Origin: Ganoderma boninense
Taxonomy: Eukaryota > Basidiomycota > Agaricomycetes > Polyporales > Polyporaceae
Direction of reading: 5' to 3'
DNA length: 64,000 nucleotides
Assembly (NCBI GenBank): GCA_002900995.3
Contig: CM035312.1
Span: 992,001 to 1,056,000 of the forward strand
The notes under the pieces were generated by a model. The model saw nothing but the letters and a program-made list of their open reading frames with translations. It ran no database searches and was not told where the DNA came from. The translations under genes were made by a program, and so were the position numbers. This document shows positions 27,140 to 36,731 of this stretch, in pieces; within the stretch, counting starts at the first letter, position 1; every line of letters starts with the position of its first letter.

Positions 27140-28655
27140 ATGAGCAGCTTCTTCTTCTCCTCCAAAAGGCCTGAGCCTCAACCCGCCTTCGACCCGATCA
27201 AAGACCTCCCAGACCTGTCCGGGAAGGTGATCCTCGTCACCGGGGGCAAGTGAGTGCTGCTCCACACACACCCATGAAACGCGTTTCTGTCTACAGCGGG
27301 CTGATGTCTCGTCGCGGTTTCCAGCAGCGGCATCGGTTTCAACACGGTACGGCACCTCGCGCGCAAGGGCGCGAAGGTGTACATCGCGGGACGGAGTGGG
27401 GCCCGCGTCGCGGCGGCGATCGAGCGATTGCGGGCAGAGGGCCTCGAGCCAGGCAACGGCGCGCTCGAGTGGGTGGAGCTGGACCTGAGCGACCCGCGGA
27501 AGGCCAAAGAGGGTGCGGAGAGGTTTGTGGCCAAGGAGACGAGGTTGGACGTGCTCGGTGCGTGCACTTCGATTCTCGGGAGCGGTTAAGCTGTCCTGAC
27601 GTTATGCGCGAAGTTCACAATGCCGCGGTGTGAGTATGAACCCGGATTATGAAAGTGCGGTTACAAGAGGCGAAGTACTGACTCGGATGTCGTCCAGCAT
27701 GAATGGAGACTACGTGCTGAACGATGATGGTCAGGAGCTGATTTTCATCCGCTCTACCCTGGGTTACTCACTACTTATTTTCAGGCATTATCGACTCAAT
27801 GACAACCAAGTCAGCCCGAACACGCCTTATGTCCCAGATTCACGCCTGACATGATTATTCCAGCTGCTTCTCGCCCGTGGTCTTCACTCAGGCCCTGCTT
27901 TCGCTCCTCAGAAAGACCGCCCAACAACCAGATTCGGACGTCCGCATTGTCTGGGTACGTCTCCTCTGGATCTCGATTTTGACCAGGGCGCTTCTAAAGT
28001 TTTACGCGTGCAGGTCTCTACGGCAGCCATGTCCATGCTCAAGGGCCGTGACATCCATTTCCGTAGCGTCGAGGAGGTCAACGAGAAGTTCGGTATGCAT
28101 CCCATGCAGGGCCTGCTGCGATATGGTGCGCCACAATTTCTCACCCTCTCCCTCCTCATGTGCTAGCCCGCGGATGCATATTTAACGCCTCTACAGCAAA
28201 CAGCAAGCTCGCAGCCATCCTAGCTGCCAAGAAGCTCCAGGAAAAGTTCGACGACGAAGGCCTGCCCATCACGATCATCTCGCTCCACCCGGGCGCCGTG
28301 TGGACGGGTACGCCGTCCGCCACTCCCGTTAACTCCATCCATCTACTCACCGCTATGCCTCACAGAGGGTCTCGCCGCTCTTCCAAACTTCAACTGGCCA
28401 ATTCTTGGACCGCTCAGCACCGCGGTCGCCAGACGAATGATGCTCACCGCTGACGTTGGTGCGCATCCCTCTGTCATCGCGGCGGCTTCTCCTGCCGTAA
28501 GAGCGGAGAGGGAGAAGTACAAGAACGGCTTCATCTGGCAACCCTTGGGAGCCCTCGGCGACCCGCCCACGCCCCAGTGCAACGACGAGAAGCTCGCGGA
28601 CGAGCTGTGGGCCACGACGGAAACACTCTTGAGGAAGTGGAATATCCACGCCTGA
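27140..28655 (+). CDS. Short-chain dehydrogenase/reductase (SDR)
   Basis: Multi-exon plus-strand gene from ATG 27140 (SSFFFSSKRPEPQPAF) to TGA at 28655. The Rossmann start KVILVTGGNSGIGF is rebuilt over the first intron. The GRSGARVAAAIERL, LDLSDPRKAKEG, RLDVL and VHNAAV blocks follow. The strand bearing the catalytic Ser is VSTAAM, and the Y-x3-K motif is RYANSKLAAIL. The substrate-loop region is LHPGAVWT-EGLAALPNFNW, and the C-terminus is ETLLRKWNIHA. SDRs of this retinol-dehydrogenase-like layout use NAD(P)H on small carbonyls or alcohols; the substrate cannot be named. The join between the exon ending QELIF (about 27740-27770) and CFSPVVFTQALL (27865 on) has no GT donor in the needed phase, so a small lesion or non-consensus splice is possible there. 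Confidence 0.8.
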
Positions 28656-28862
28656 AGGACTCCATAGAAGCTACAGTAGCATACATGTAGTGACAACTAT
28701 AGATAGGGATACACCAGAGCGATAGGTATTCAAAGCCTCTACTTTTAATCTAGCATTCATTACGCGTTGGATATACGACTCGTTAGACTGGTATACGTGA
28801 TTCCGACCTCCGGTACCTGGTATATGGGTATACGAGATATCCGACTTGCCTGCCCAGCACGT

Positions 28863-30477
28863 TCAAGGTATACGCCACATTGCAATGCCCGCTCTGCCCC
28901 CATCGATCTCGTCCTTGACGGCCTTGCTCGCGCCGCTCTGAACAGCGGCCGCAACAAGCACCTCAACTGCATCCTTCACCGCCTCTTTCTTCTTCTCCGT
29001 ATCCGTATCCGCGTCCGCGTCCGCCTCTCCCTCCGCAGCGTCCGCCGAGGCGTCCGCGCTCTGCTCGTCCTTCGTCGCCAGCACGACGCGCTCCCAATCG
29101 ACACACAGATCCAGATATTCATACAGCACGCCCACGATGCCCTCGAACCTCCCATCCTCGCTCTTGGCGCCCTCGCCCTCGGGCGGCAGCGCAACCTTCC
29201 AGAGCTGCTCGAGCGTGAGCGTGTCCCACGCGAGGAGCGGTGCGCCGAGCTTCGCGGGCACGACGACCGCCGGGCACCCGTTCAGGAGCTGGTACTGGAT
29301 CACGCTCTCGCTCGGGCGCTGCGACGTCGTCCACAGCCCCGCGCGGTGCGGCTTCAGCCCGACGACGACCACGACGATGCGTCGCGGCTGCGGCGATGCC
29401 GGCACGGGGGCGAGCGTGGGCTCCGGGGAGGGCGTGCGGGAGCGCGCGAACGTCTGCGAGAGGCTGGGGAGCTTGAGCGAGCCCAGGTGCGCGTGGCCCG
29501 AGGACGGCGCCAGATCGCCGTGCCCCGTGGCTGGGGGCCCGGGGCTGGGGGGCTGGGAGGGGGCACTGGCGCGGGCTTGCTGAAGGAGATCACCTGGCGG
29601 ATTCCGCGAGCAGAGCTTCGCCGAGCTTGTAGTCACCTGTGCGGAGATGTGCGTCACGTTGCGGTGGCGCGGTTCCCGGCAGACAATGCGAGACCATCAG
29701 TAATCCGATGGTGGCTCGGGCGGAGGAATCGGGCGAGGGGGTTGAGGTCGTAGGCAAACGACCAGAGGACGTACCTGAGAGGAATGGCCCGTGGCAGAAC
29801 ACGATGTCGGGCTTAACGGAGCGCGGGATTACGGGTCTACGGCCAGAAGCGAAGAGGTAGGGCGAAAACCAGCCCTTCTCGATGGCGAGATAATCCATGA
29901 CACTCGAGAACAAAGAATTGTCTCTGGAAAGAACACCACCGAGTCAGACACTGTGCAACCCCCATCCGTATCACCCGTGCTGTGAAGACGGTACATCGAA
30001 ACATTGTCCGTTACGACTCTGGATGTGACCACGAGATCCCAGAGCCTGAAGCTCAAGACCCGCGCCTGGCAAGCAAAGCACGAGGACAGGGACAGGAACT
30101 CACTTGTGGATCCCGCTGCGGTAAAATCCAAGCGATGCGTCCTCGGGAACATGTTTGTACTTCAGAGTGATTGTCATAACTTTGACCCCGGTCGTCTGTA
30201 GGCGGCTGGAGTGGATGGGCACGATCTGGTGGATTGCGCCATCGAAGATGAGGTCGTTTGCAGCCTTCGCAGTGAGATCGAAGCCGACATGCACGCCCAT
30301 CTCGACGAGGATGGTGTCACCGAATGTTGACACGACAGCGTCCGATACGGGGCCCATGACGGGAGCCGCGACCGCCGCTACGCCGCCCTGTTCCACGTGC
30401 GATGGATGTTCGTTTGTGTGTCCATATTGTCGGCGTGGTTGAGAATCCGGGTTTGCGTAACCACGCCCGGCATTCAT
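28863..30477 (-). CDS. Conserved-looking hypothetical protein (main coding part)
   Basis: Exons thread from about 30477 to the stop at 28863 with consistent phase. An N-terminal block runs GVHVGFDLTAKAANDLIFDG, followed by IHQIVPIHSS. After an AAG|GTGAG intron comes DNSLFSSVMDYLAIEKGWFS and VKPDIVFCHGPFLSG. After a long intron comes GDYKLGEALLAESA, and after another VVVVVGLKPHRAGLWTT followed by NGCPAVVVPAKLGAPLLAWD. The tail is acidic/Lys-rich. Regular hydrophobic spacing and dense conserved-type residues argue for a real enzyme-like fold, but I do not recognise the family and assign no function. The ATG at 30477 is a convenient start. Coding-like sequence upstream (30850-30970 and 32893-33186) suggests the true start may lie beyond the transposon-like insertion. 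Confidence 0.65.
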
Positions 30478-31061
30478 AGTACCGTATGGACAAGGACAAA
30501 TTAGGACCGAGATCGATCACAGCAGGAGGCCCGATGGGCGGGTATGCAATGCCAGGGTCCAAGCACCATTTTTAGGCATCGACCAGACGAGGTGGTGAGG
30601 ATAGAATGCAAGAAAACGTGCCAGCGAAATGAGCGGTAACGATCAGAAGAGAGAGAAGTGGAAGTGACATACAGTCGCAGCAATGATGGTGTGGACCGCG
30701 AGGTCCCTGAAACGGATGCAGGGAAGGAGGAGCGGGGACGAGTCGCCCCACTGGTTCCGCCACCACAAGGCGCACCAGGACGCATCGACCGCAGCCGCAT
30801 CCGAAAGGCGAGAAAGAAGGCCGAGGCATATATCGGGCAGAGGAAGCGTGAGCTAGTGAGCTCCAATCGTCCGAACGCGCACGGACGCACCGGGGAGAGG
30901 CATATGACATTGGTGCCCGAGGCTTTGAGGGTCTGCCACGAAGCCCTGACGATCCGACCGGTCATGGACTGACAGCATCCATCCGCACCGAGGGCAGGCA
31001 GGATGAGTGCGTGGCGTTGGAGCACAGCGGGCGAAGACGCAGAGAGCCATATGGCCGGTCA

Positions 31062-31070
31062 GATCGCCGC
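31062..31070. repeat. Left 9-bp target-site duplication
   Basis: GATCGCCGC directly abuts the TAGGTTCGG terminus at 31071. It is identical to 32859-32867 on the other side of the element. Confidence 0.8.
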
Positions 31071-31077
31071 TAGGTTC

Positions 31078-31140
31078 GGAGCAAGCCCCTTGCTCCGGCG
31101 CTTGCTTCGCAGCGCACCTTCGCCAGAAGGGGCTTGCTCC
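31078..31140. repeat. Perfect 14-bp hairpin at element left end
   Basis: Arms 31078-31091 (GGAGCAAGCCCCTT) and 31127-31140 are exact reverse complements around a 35-nt loop. Confidence 0.75.
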
Positions 31141-31732
31141 AAAGTACGCGAAACAGGCAGGACGTTCCGCTCCCCCGCGTTCTTCCACTTCCTCTTCAAT
31201 CGTTTAGCAGTTGGTGTAACATTTGCAGTTAATATGATGCAAATCATGCAGATTTTTTTCGTTTATTTGTTGCACGCCAATATACCAAGATATGGAGTGT
31301 CGAACTGGCGTCACAGTCACCAGGGTTGGAAATGTTGTAAGCAACGTGTTGGGAGAAAGGAGATCCAATTTTTTTTCCAATTAAGCACACATTTGGTGCT
31401 ACATAATGTCTAACACCTTTTTGTACTCTATCACAGTCATTGGCTGCATACCATCGGTGGTGAGTGGATGAACGGGTCCTTCGTGACAAGAGAGTAACGT
31501 AGAGTGACGGCATGTGACACATTCATCACGCACAAGGCCTGTAGTCCCAACCAGGGGATTAGCAGCATAGAATGGATACTCTGACATCAAAATATTGACA
31601 AATATTAGTAAAGGGTCACTTTTCTTAGCGTAAGAGCTACTAGTCAATGAACTTGGAGGGTATACTTGAGAGCAGCGTAAATGGCGCTGGTCCGCGCGCG
31701 AAGCATTTCCGGCGCGCAGGCTACGTCGCGGT

Positions 31733-32394
31733 TAGGTTCGGAGCAAGCCCCTTGCTCCGGCGCTTGCTTCGCAGCGCACCTTCGCCAGAAGGGGCTTGTT
31801 CCAAAGTACGCTAAACAGGCAGGACGTTGCGGCCCCTCGCGTTCTTCCACTTCCACTCCAATCGTTTAGCATTTGGTGTATAACTTGTAGATAATATGGT
31901 ATAGAGTATGCACGATTTTTTGTTTATTTGTTGCATGCCAATTTACCAAGTTATGGAGCGTCGGGTTTGCGTCACGGCCATCGGGGTTGGAGATGTCGCA
32001 AGCAGCATGTAAGGAGAAGGGGAACCCAATTTTTTTCCATTTGCCGCATATTTGGCAATATAGAAGGCCCAGCACCTTTGTGTTCTCAACCATAGCCGTC
32101 TACTACTTACTTGGAGTGGTGTGTGGGCGAGCAGGTCCTTCGTGACCAGACAATAACGCTGAGTGACGGTGTGTGACACATTAACCCTTGTTCTCTCGGG
32201 CAGAAGGCATGTAGTCCCAACCATGTATCTGGCAGCAGAAATCACAGACTAGAGAGTCCAAATAAAAGCCAGGCATAACAACAGGTAAGTACTTGTGATG
32301 CAAGAGCCACCAGTTATTGAACCTGAAGCAATATATTTGGAGAACCGAGTAAATGGCGCCGGGTCGCGCGCGAAGCATTTCCGGCACGCGAGCG
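31733..32394. repeat. Second left-end unit, direct repeat of 31071-31732
   Basis: Starts TAGGTTCGGAGCAAGCC exactly 662 bp after the outer copy. Its hairpin (31740-31753 / 31789-31802) has one mismatch. The following ~600 bp align with the first unit with many substitutions and small indels, including the shared AAATGGCGC...GAAGCATTTCCGGC segment near 31679 and 32351. The divergence suggests an old duplication. Confidence 0.65.
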
Positions 32395-32783
32395 ACGCCG
32401 CGTTGCCTCGCGCGACCCCCGCCGTACGGGCGCTTCCGGATTCCCCAACCATAGCGGAGGTTGCCAATTGTTCAAGAGATTGCTTATGCCCCTATAAATC
32501 AACGTGGTACATATAACCGCATATTTACACCACTTCATGCAGTTCGTTATGAGGGAGGGGCAGTCTCGATTATCTTCTCGATTTATTCTACCTGGGTGAA
32601 ATACAGGGCGATTTAGCCTTGGTTCAGCGCTCCAGTGAATGGCGTCTAGCTGGCGCGCAAGTCTCAAATTTCGCCGAACTCTATTCTAGCATCGAAAGTA
32701 TTGTATTCCGGAGTTTCAAGGTAAACGGAGGAAATTTGGAGGAGGGGAAAGGTCGCGAACGTCCTCACCGATTCTGGTACTTT

Positions 32784-32850
32784 GAAGCAAGCCCCTTCTA
32801 CCGAAGGTCGTGCGGAGCACGAATATTCGTTCGGAGAAGGCGGCTTGTTC
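32784..32850. repeat. Inverted third copy of the terminal hairpin
   Basis: AAGCAAGCCCCTTCT and AGAAGGCGGCTTGTT form an imperfect stem. The flanking GAACGTCCT...GTACTTTG is the reverse complement of sequence beside the left hairpins, so this is the right terminal inverted repeat. Confidence 0.65.
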
Positions 32851-32858
32851 CGAACCTA

Positions 32859-32867
32859 GATCGCCGC
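32859..32867. repeat. Right 9-bp target-site duplication
   Basis: GATCGCCGC directly follows CCGAACCTA and is identical to 31062-31070. Confidence 0.8.
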
Positions 32868-32892
32868 CAAGAATACAAGACAAACCACACAC

Positions 32893-33186
32893 CCCCACGA
32901 GCTTGCGCACGATCCATGGCGCCGTCTTCTCCGTCTCGGCCTCTGGCACCGAATTGGGGTCGATGGGGCCCAGAGGAGACACACTCGTGCTCATGGTGCT
33001 TGGACGCTCCCGCTTGTCAGAGGGCTAGGGCGATCCCGGGCTGGCTTGCGGGCGTGGGGGAGGGCGCACACAACTCTCGGCTGCGCGCGCCTCGCCCATG
33101 GATACGCCGCCGCTGACGCCCGAGAGCAGTGTGCCGTCGCCTTCCAGATGCAGACCAGTAAAGTAAGTCGTCGTGGATTCTATCAT
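32893..33186 (-). CDS. Putative 5' exons of the gene carrying the insertion
   Basis: On the minus strand ATG 33186 opens 39 codons (33070-33186). A GTGCGC...CTAG intron joins this in phase to 44 codons (32893-33024) containing STSVSPLGPIDPNSVPEAET and ending APWIVRKLVG at a GTGTGT donor. The frame then enters sequence interrupted by the TIR element. Left of the element, a phase-compatible continuation begins near 30966 (SMTGRIVRASWQTLKASGTN). This suggests one gene running toward 28863, with the element inside its second intron. No family is recognised, and these could instead be remnants of a broken gene. Confidence 0.35.
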
Positions 33187-34115
33187 GATAGGAACACGGA
33201 ACTGGCACACCACCCACCCGTCCGAGCACGGTCCTGCCTTCCGCGCGCGTGGCCACCCAGCCTCCCAGACAGCGGCGCACTGTAGTCCCCGTCTCCGGAA
33301 CTGCACATTGCGGACAGACTGCGGCCCTTTCGTTTCCGAAGACAAAGAAGCAGAAGCAACAGAAGCAACAGAACGTGCCCGAAGCTGGTGCATACGGCGC
33401 AGAACTAAGATTGGCTTGTGTCTGTCTTCGTTTACTCTTTCCATCGGTTACTCGTGTGCATGACATGACATACCACGCGACGCCGAAACCACATCATCAA
33501 CAGTGCGAGCTACGGACGAGGGGAACATATCTCAGGCACAATAAACTCGAAAACAGGAGCAACCCCAATTCATATTCAGGCAACCGTTTCACGCTGCGCA
33601 GACAACGATGTTCTTGAAGCGGGGACAAGGTTCGAGTTCGTGATGCAAGGGGCAAGCTTCAAACATATCGCGGAAACGAAAATGGTGAAAAAAAACCTCA
33701 ACCGAACATCGTCCCATCTCGCAATTTCTTGTTTCTCTAACCAGTGCATTTCATCCGCTCATGCAAGACATTCAAGATTCATGAGAACGGGCGCGTTGAG
33801 GCCCAAACGTTACACGACTACTATCACCCCACCACCATCGCCCGCAGCACCGACGTCTCTCTGCATCAAGGCGGCTCTGCGCACTCGGCGTTACCCACCG
33901 CCTCGCCTCGTCGAGACGCCCCGGCCACGGCTCGGGGAGCTCCACCAGCCTCTGTCCGACCTAACCTCTATGCAAGGGCCGTTGAGGATCCCATCTGCCT
34001 GGTCCTTGGATTTTTCAAAGTAATAGAGAAGGCGCGTTGAGGCCGTAAGCGTCTGCGTAGCAGTTGAATAAGTTACGCTGCGACGACTACCCAGTCGATG
34101 TTCCCCGCTAACCGC
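33187..34115. other. Intergenic region with AAGCAACAG microsatellite
   Basis: Contains a short CAG/CAA-type microsatellite at about 33345-33375. The frames over it owe their length to composition. No gene supported between here and the SAH hydrolase stop. Confidence 0.35.
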
Positions 34116-35974
34116 TTAGTAGCGGTAGTGCGACGGCTTGTACGGGCCGTTGACGGGGATGTCGAGGTAGGTGGACTGCTCGGTAGTGAGCGTCGTGAGC
34201 TTGACGTTGAGCTGGGCGAGGTGCGCGCGCGCAACCTCTTCGTCGAGGTCCTTCGGAAGCATATGAACGCCGAGCTCAAACTTGCCGGGGTTCGTCCAGA
34301 GAGCGATCTGGGCAAGGACCTGGTTCGCGAACGAGCAGGACATGACGAAGGAGGGGTGGCCAGTGGCACAGCTAGGGGGGTCATCAATCATAAGTCCGCT
34401 GAAACGTATTGCTGAAGAAAAACATTTGCATACCCAAGGTTGACAAGACGGCCCTCGGCAAGGAGGATGATGTGACGACCAGAGGCCATCGTGTACCGAT
34501 CAACTTGAGGCTTGATGTTGACGACCTGTTTGGCATTCGCCTTCAGCCACGCAACATCGATCTCAACGTCGAAGTGGCCGATGCTGGAATAAGCGTTAGG
34601 TCACAGCCGATAGTCAGGTATTTGGAATTGAACTGACTTAGACACAATGGCGTCCTCTGGCATGACCTCGAAGTGCTTGGCAGTGATGATGTCCCGGTTC
34701 CCAGTGGTGGTAACGAAGACGTTGGCGCGAGGGGCAGCCTCCTCCATGGTCGTGACCTCGTAACCAGCCATCGCGGCCTGAAGGGCGTTGATGGGGTCGA
34801 TCTCGGTGATGATGACACGAGCACCGTAGGAGCGGAGGGACTCAGCGCACTAAAAATGCAAGTGCGATCGTATCAGTTCCGACCAAGAACTGAGAAGAGA
34901 GCGGCACTGACCCCCTTGCCGACGTCACCGAAACCGGCGACAACAGCGACCTTGCCAGCTAGCATAACGTCAGTCGCACGCTTGATACCATCGACCAGCG
35001 ACTCGCGGCAGCCGTAGTAGTTGTCGAACTTGGACTTTGTGACAGAGTCGTTGACGTTGATCGCCGGGACCTTGAGCTTCCCATCCCGGAACATCTTGTA
35101 GAGATGGTGGACACCGGTGGTGGTTTCCTCCGAAAGACCACGAATACCTGTCGCAAATGAGGTGTGAACAGAGTTTCGTCCATAGGAAGGCATCAACTCA
35201 CCAGTTAGGTATTGAGGGTACTTGTCGTGGACGAGGGTAGTGAGGTCACCGCCGTCGTCGAGGATCATGTTCAGAGGCTGGCCGCCAGGGAAGGCAGCGA
35301 GGGTCTGTTCGATACACCACTGGTACTCCTCTTCGGTCTCACCCTTCCAGGCGAAAACCGGGACGCCGGTAGCAGCAATGCTAGATGAGTCATATTAGAA
35401 ATGAGTGGAATTGTTTTAAAGAGGTTAAATAATCTCGTACGCGGCGGCGGCGTGGTCTTGAGTCGAAAATATGTTCTAAGAGCGGTGGTGATCAATGGTG
35501 CATCCAGCTTCGGTTTGGAGGTAGCAACTCACGCAAGACGACCAGGTGACCTCAGCACCGAGAGCCGTCAAAGTCTCAATGAGGACGGCGGTCTGGATAG
35601 TCCTGTGTGACGATGTGGGCAAGAGGTATGGACCTGACGAAGAAGTTACTCACATGTGGAGACATCCTGCGATCCGAGCACCCTTCAAAGGCTGCTGAGC
35701 GCCGTACTGTGATTTTGACTGTTAGCGCTGAGCTGCTCAGTTGGAGGAAGGCGTACCTTTTGACGCATGTACATGAGACCGGGCATCTCATGCTGGTATC
35801 ATGGATTTTCTATTAGCATCGAAGCTCACTGTGGACCGGAACGACAAGCATATACCTCGGCGATCTCGATCTCCTTGCGACCGAACGCAGCGAGAGAGAC
35901 ATCTGTACGCGATAAATGAGGACATTACGCTGAAACGGCGAGGTGGACAACTGACCAGCAACCTTGAAGACCAT
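34116..35974 (-). CDS. SAH1: S-adenosylhomocysteine hydrolase
   Basis: Multi-exon gene from ATG 35974 (MVFKVA, then [20 protein letters not shown]) to TAA 34116-34118. All hallmark blocks are present: [35 protein letters not shown], and the NAD-binding region [20 protein letters not shown]. The substrate/NAD segments [20 protein letters not shown] and [13 protein letters not shown] follow. The C-terminus KPSHYRY carries the essential Lys/Tyr reaching into the neighbouring subunit. The enzyme splits SAH to adenosine and homocysteine with bound NAD, as a cytosolic tetramer, and relieves product inhibition of methyltransferases. Length and order fit the ~430-aa family. The first exon encodes only six residues plus one base. 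Confidence 0.96.
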
Positions 35975-36519
35975 GGTGTTCGAACGGAGGGGTGCTTTGG
36001 GGTGGAAAGGGAGCGGAGGAGGATGTGGGAGGTGTGAGGAAGAGACGGGAGAGGCGGCCGCGGCGATTTTATTCGCCCATATCGTTCGAGGATCTAATCG
36101 CACGCAACCGACACGTGCGCCTCCGATCCTAATCAGGCGCGTCGCGGCCGAGCGCGCCTTTCTGACCGTCGGACCGTCACCAGCCTCGCAGCCATCACCA
36201 AGGCCCCTCTCTCCGAATGTCTCAGCTTAGGCTCTGAGGCGACAGTCTGCACTCACACTGGTCCTTGTCTCGTTCCCCGCACCATGTCCAACGACCCAGA
36301 TAGCAAGCGCGAACACTGTCGCCTTGCAGAAATAGTTCAATACAGATGCGACGCCGAACGTGCCGACGGCGGCCGTGCACAAATGCATTGTCTTCCTGTC
36401 CCTCGAATCTTCAGAATGTAAGCACCTTGCATACCAGTGGTCATTCTGTTCGCGACCTTTTCCTTCGCGCGTCGTGTTGACCCACCTTGTGAAGTTGCCG
36501 AAATCGCCCTGCGGTTGAG

Positions 36520-36731
36520 ATGACGCGGTTCGTCGACGTGGACCTCGAAACAGGAGCCGTCCACATCCCTGCGGAGGCAAGGTTAGCTCACAAATTGAAA
36601 TCGCCATCCACTGTCTTCTCACAGCTATTTCTATTCGCGCCTGCCGTTATCTTCCCAGTCAAGTGCTTCCCAAGGGTAAGCCGTGGCGCGATGTGGTGCG
36701 GTACGAGGACTCCGAGGGCAACGAGGTCTAG
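36520..36731 (+). CDS. Possible 44-aa spliced small protein
   Basis: ATG 36520 begins a 62-nt exon (MTRFVDVDLETGAVHIPAEA). A GTTAGC...CCCAG intron (36582-36658) joins it in phase to a second exon ending TAG 36729-36731 (LPKGKPWRDVVRYEDSEGNE). Residue composition is protein-like, and the gene is head-to-head with SAH hydrolase across ~545 bp. A GTAAGC inside exon 2 could be an alternative donor leading to further exons. No family recognised. Confidence 0.4.

Larger units (their letters stand above)
31071..32858. mobile_element. 1788-bp TIR element, MULE-like or foldback, non-autonomous
   Basis: Left end TAGGTTCGGAGCAAGCC... and right end ...GGCTTGTTCCGAACCTA are inverted copies: 20 of the first 24 positions match, and similarity continues inward for roughly 100 bp. 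Perfect 9-bp duplications flank the ends, which shows integration by transposition. Each terminus carries a hairpin. The interior holds a second, directly repeated copy of the left end at 31733 and A/T-rich sequence, with no transposase-like frame. A 9-bp duplication and long TIRs are typical of Mutator-like elements, but class assignment is inference. Similar minus-strand peptide frames in the two units (KKIG...ATNK) simply reflect the DNA duplication. Confidence 0.75.

Noticed and set aside
31244..32245. Related minus-strand peptides in the two tandem units (KKIG...ATNK)
   Set aside because: Similarity is explained by the duplicated DNA of the TIR element; frames are short, start-poor and frameshifted between copies.
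36227..36622. 131-aa minus-strand frame with a hydrophobic segment
   Set aside because: Overlaps the better-supported spliced small gene and the SAH hydrolase promoter; no homology recognised.
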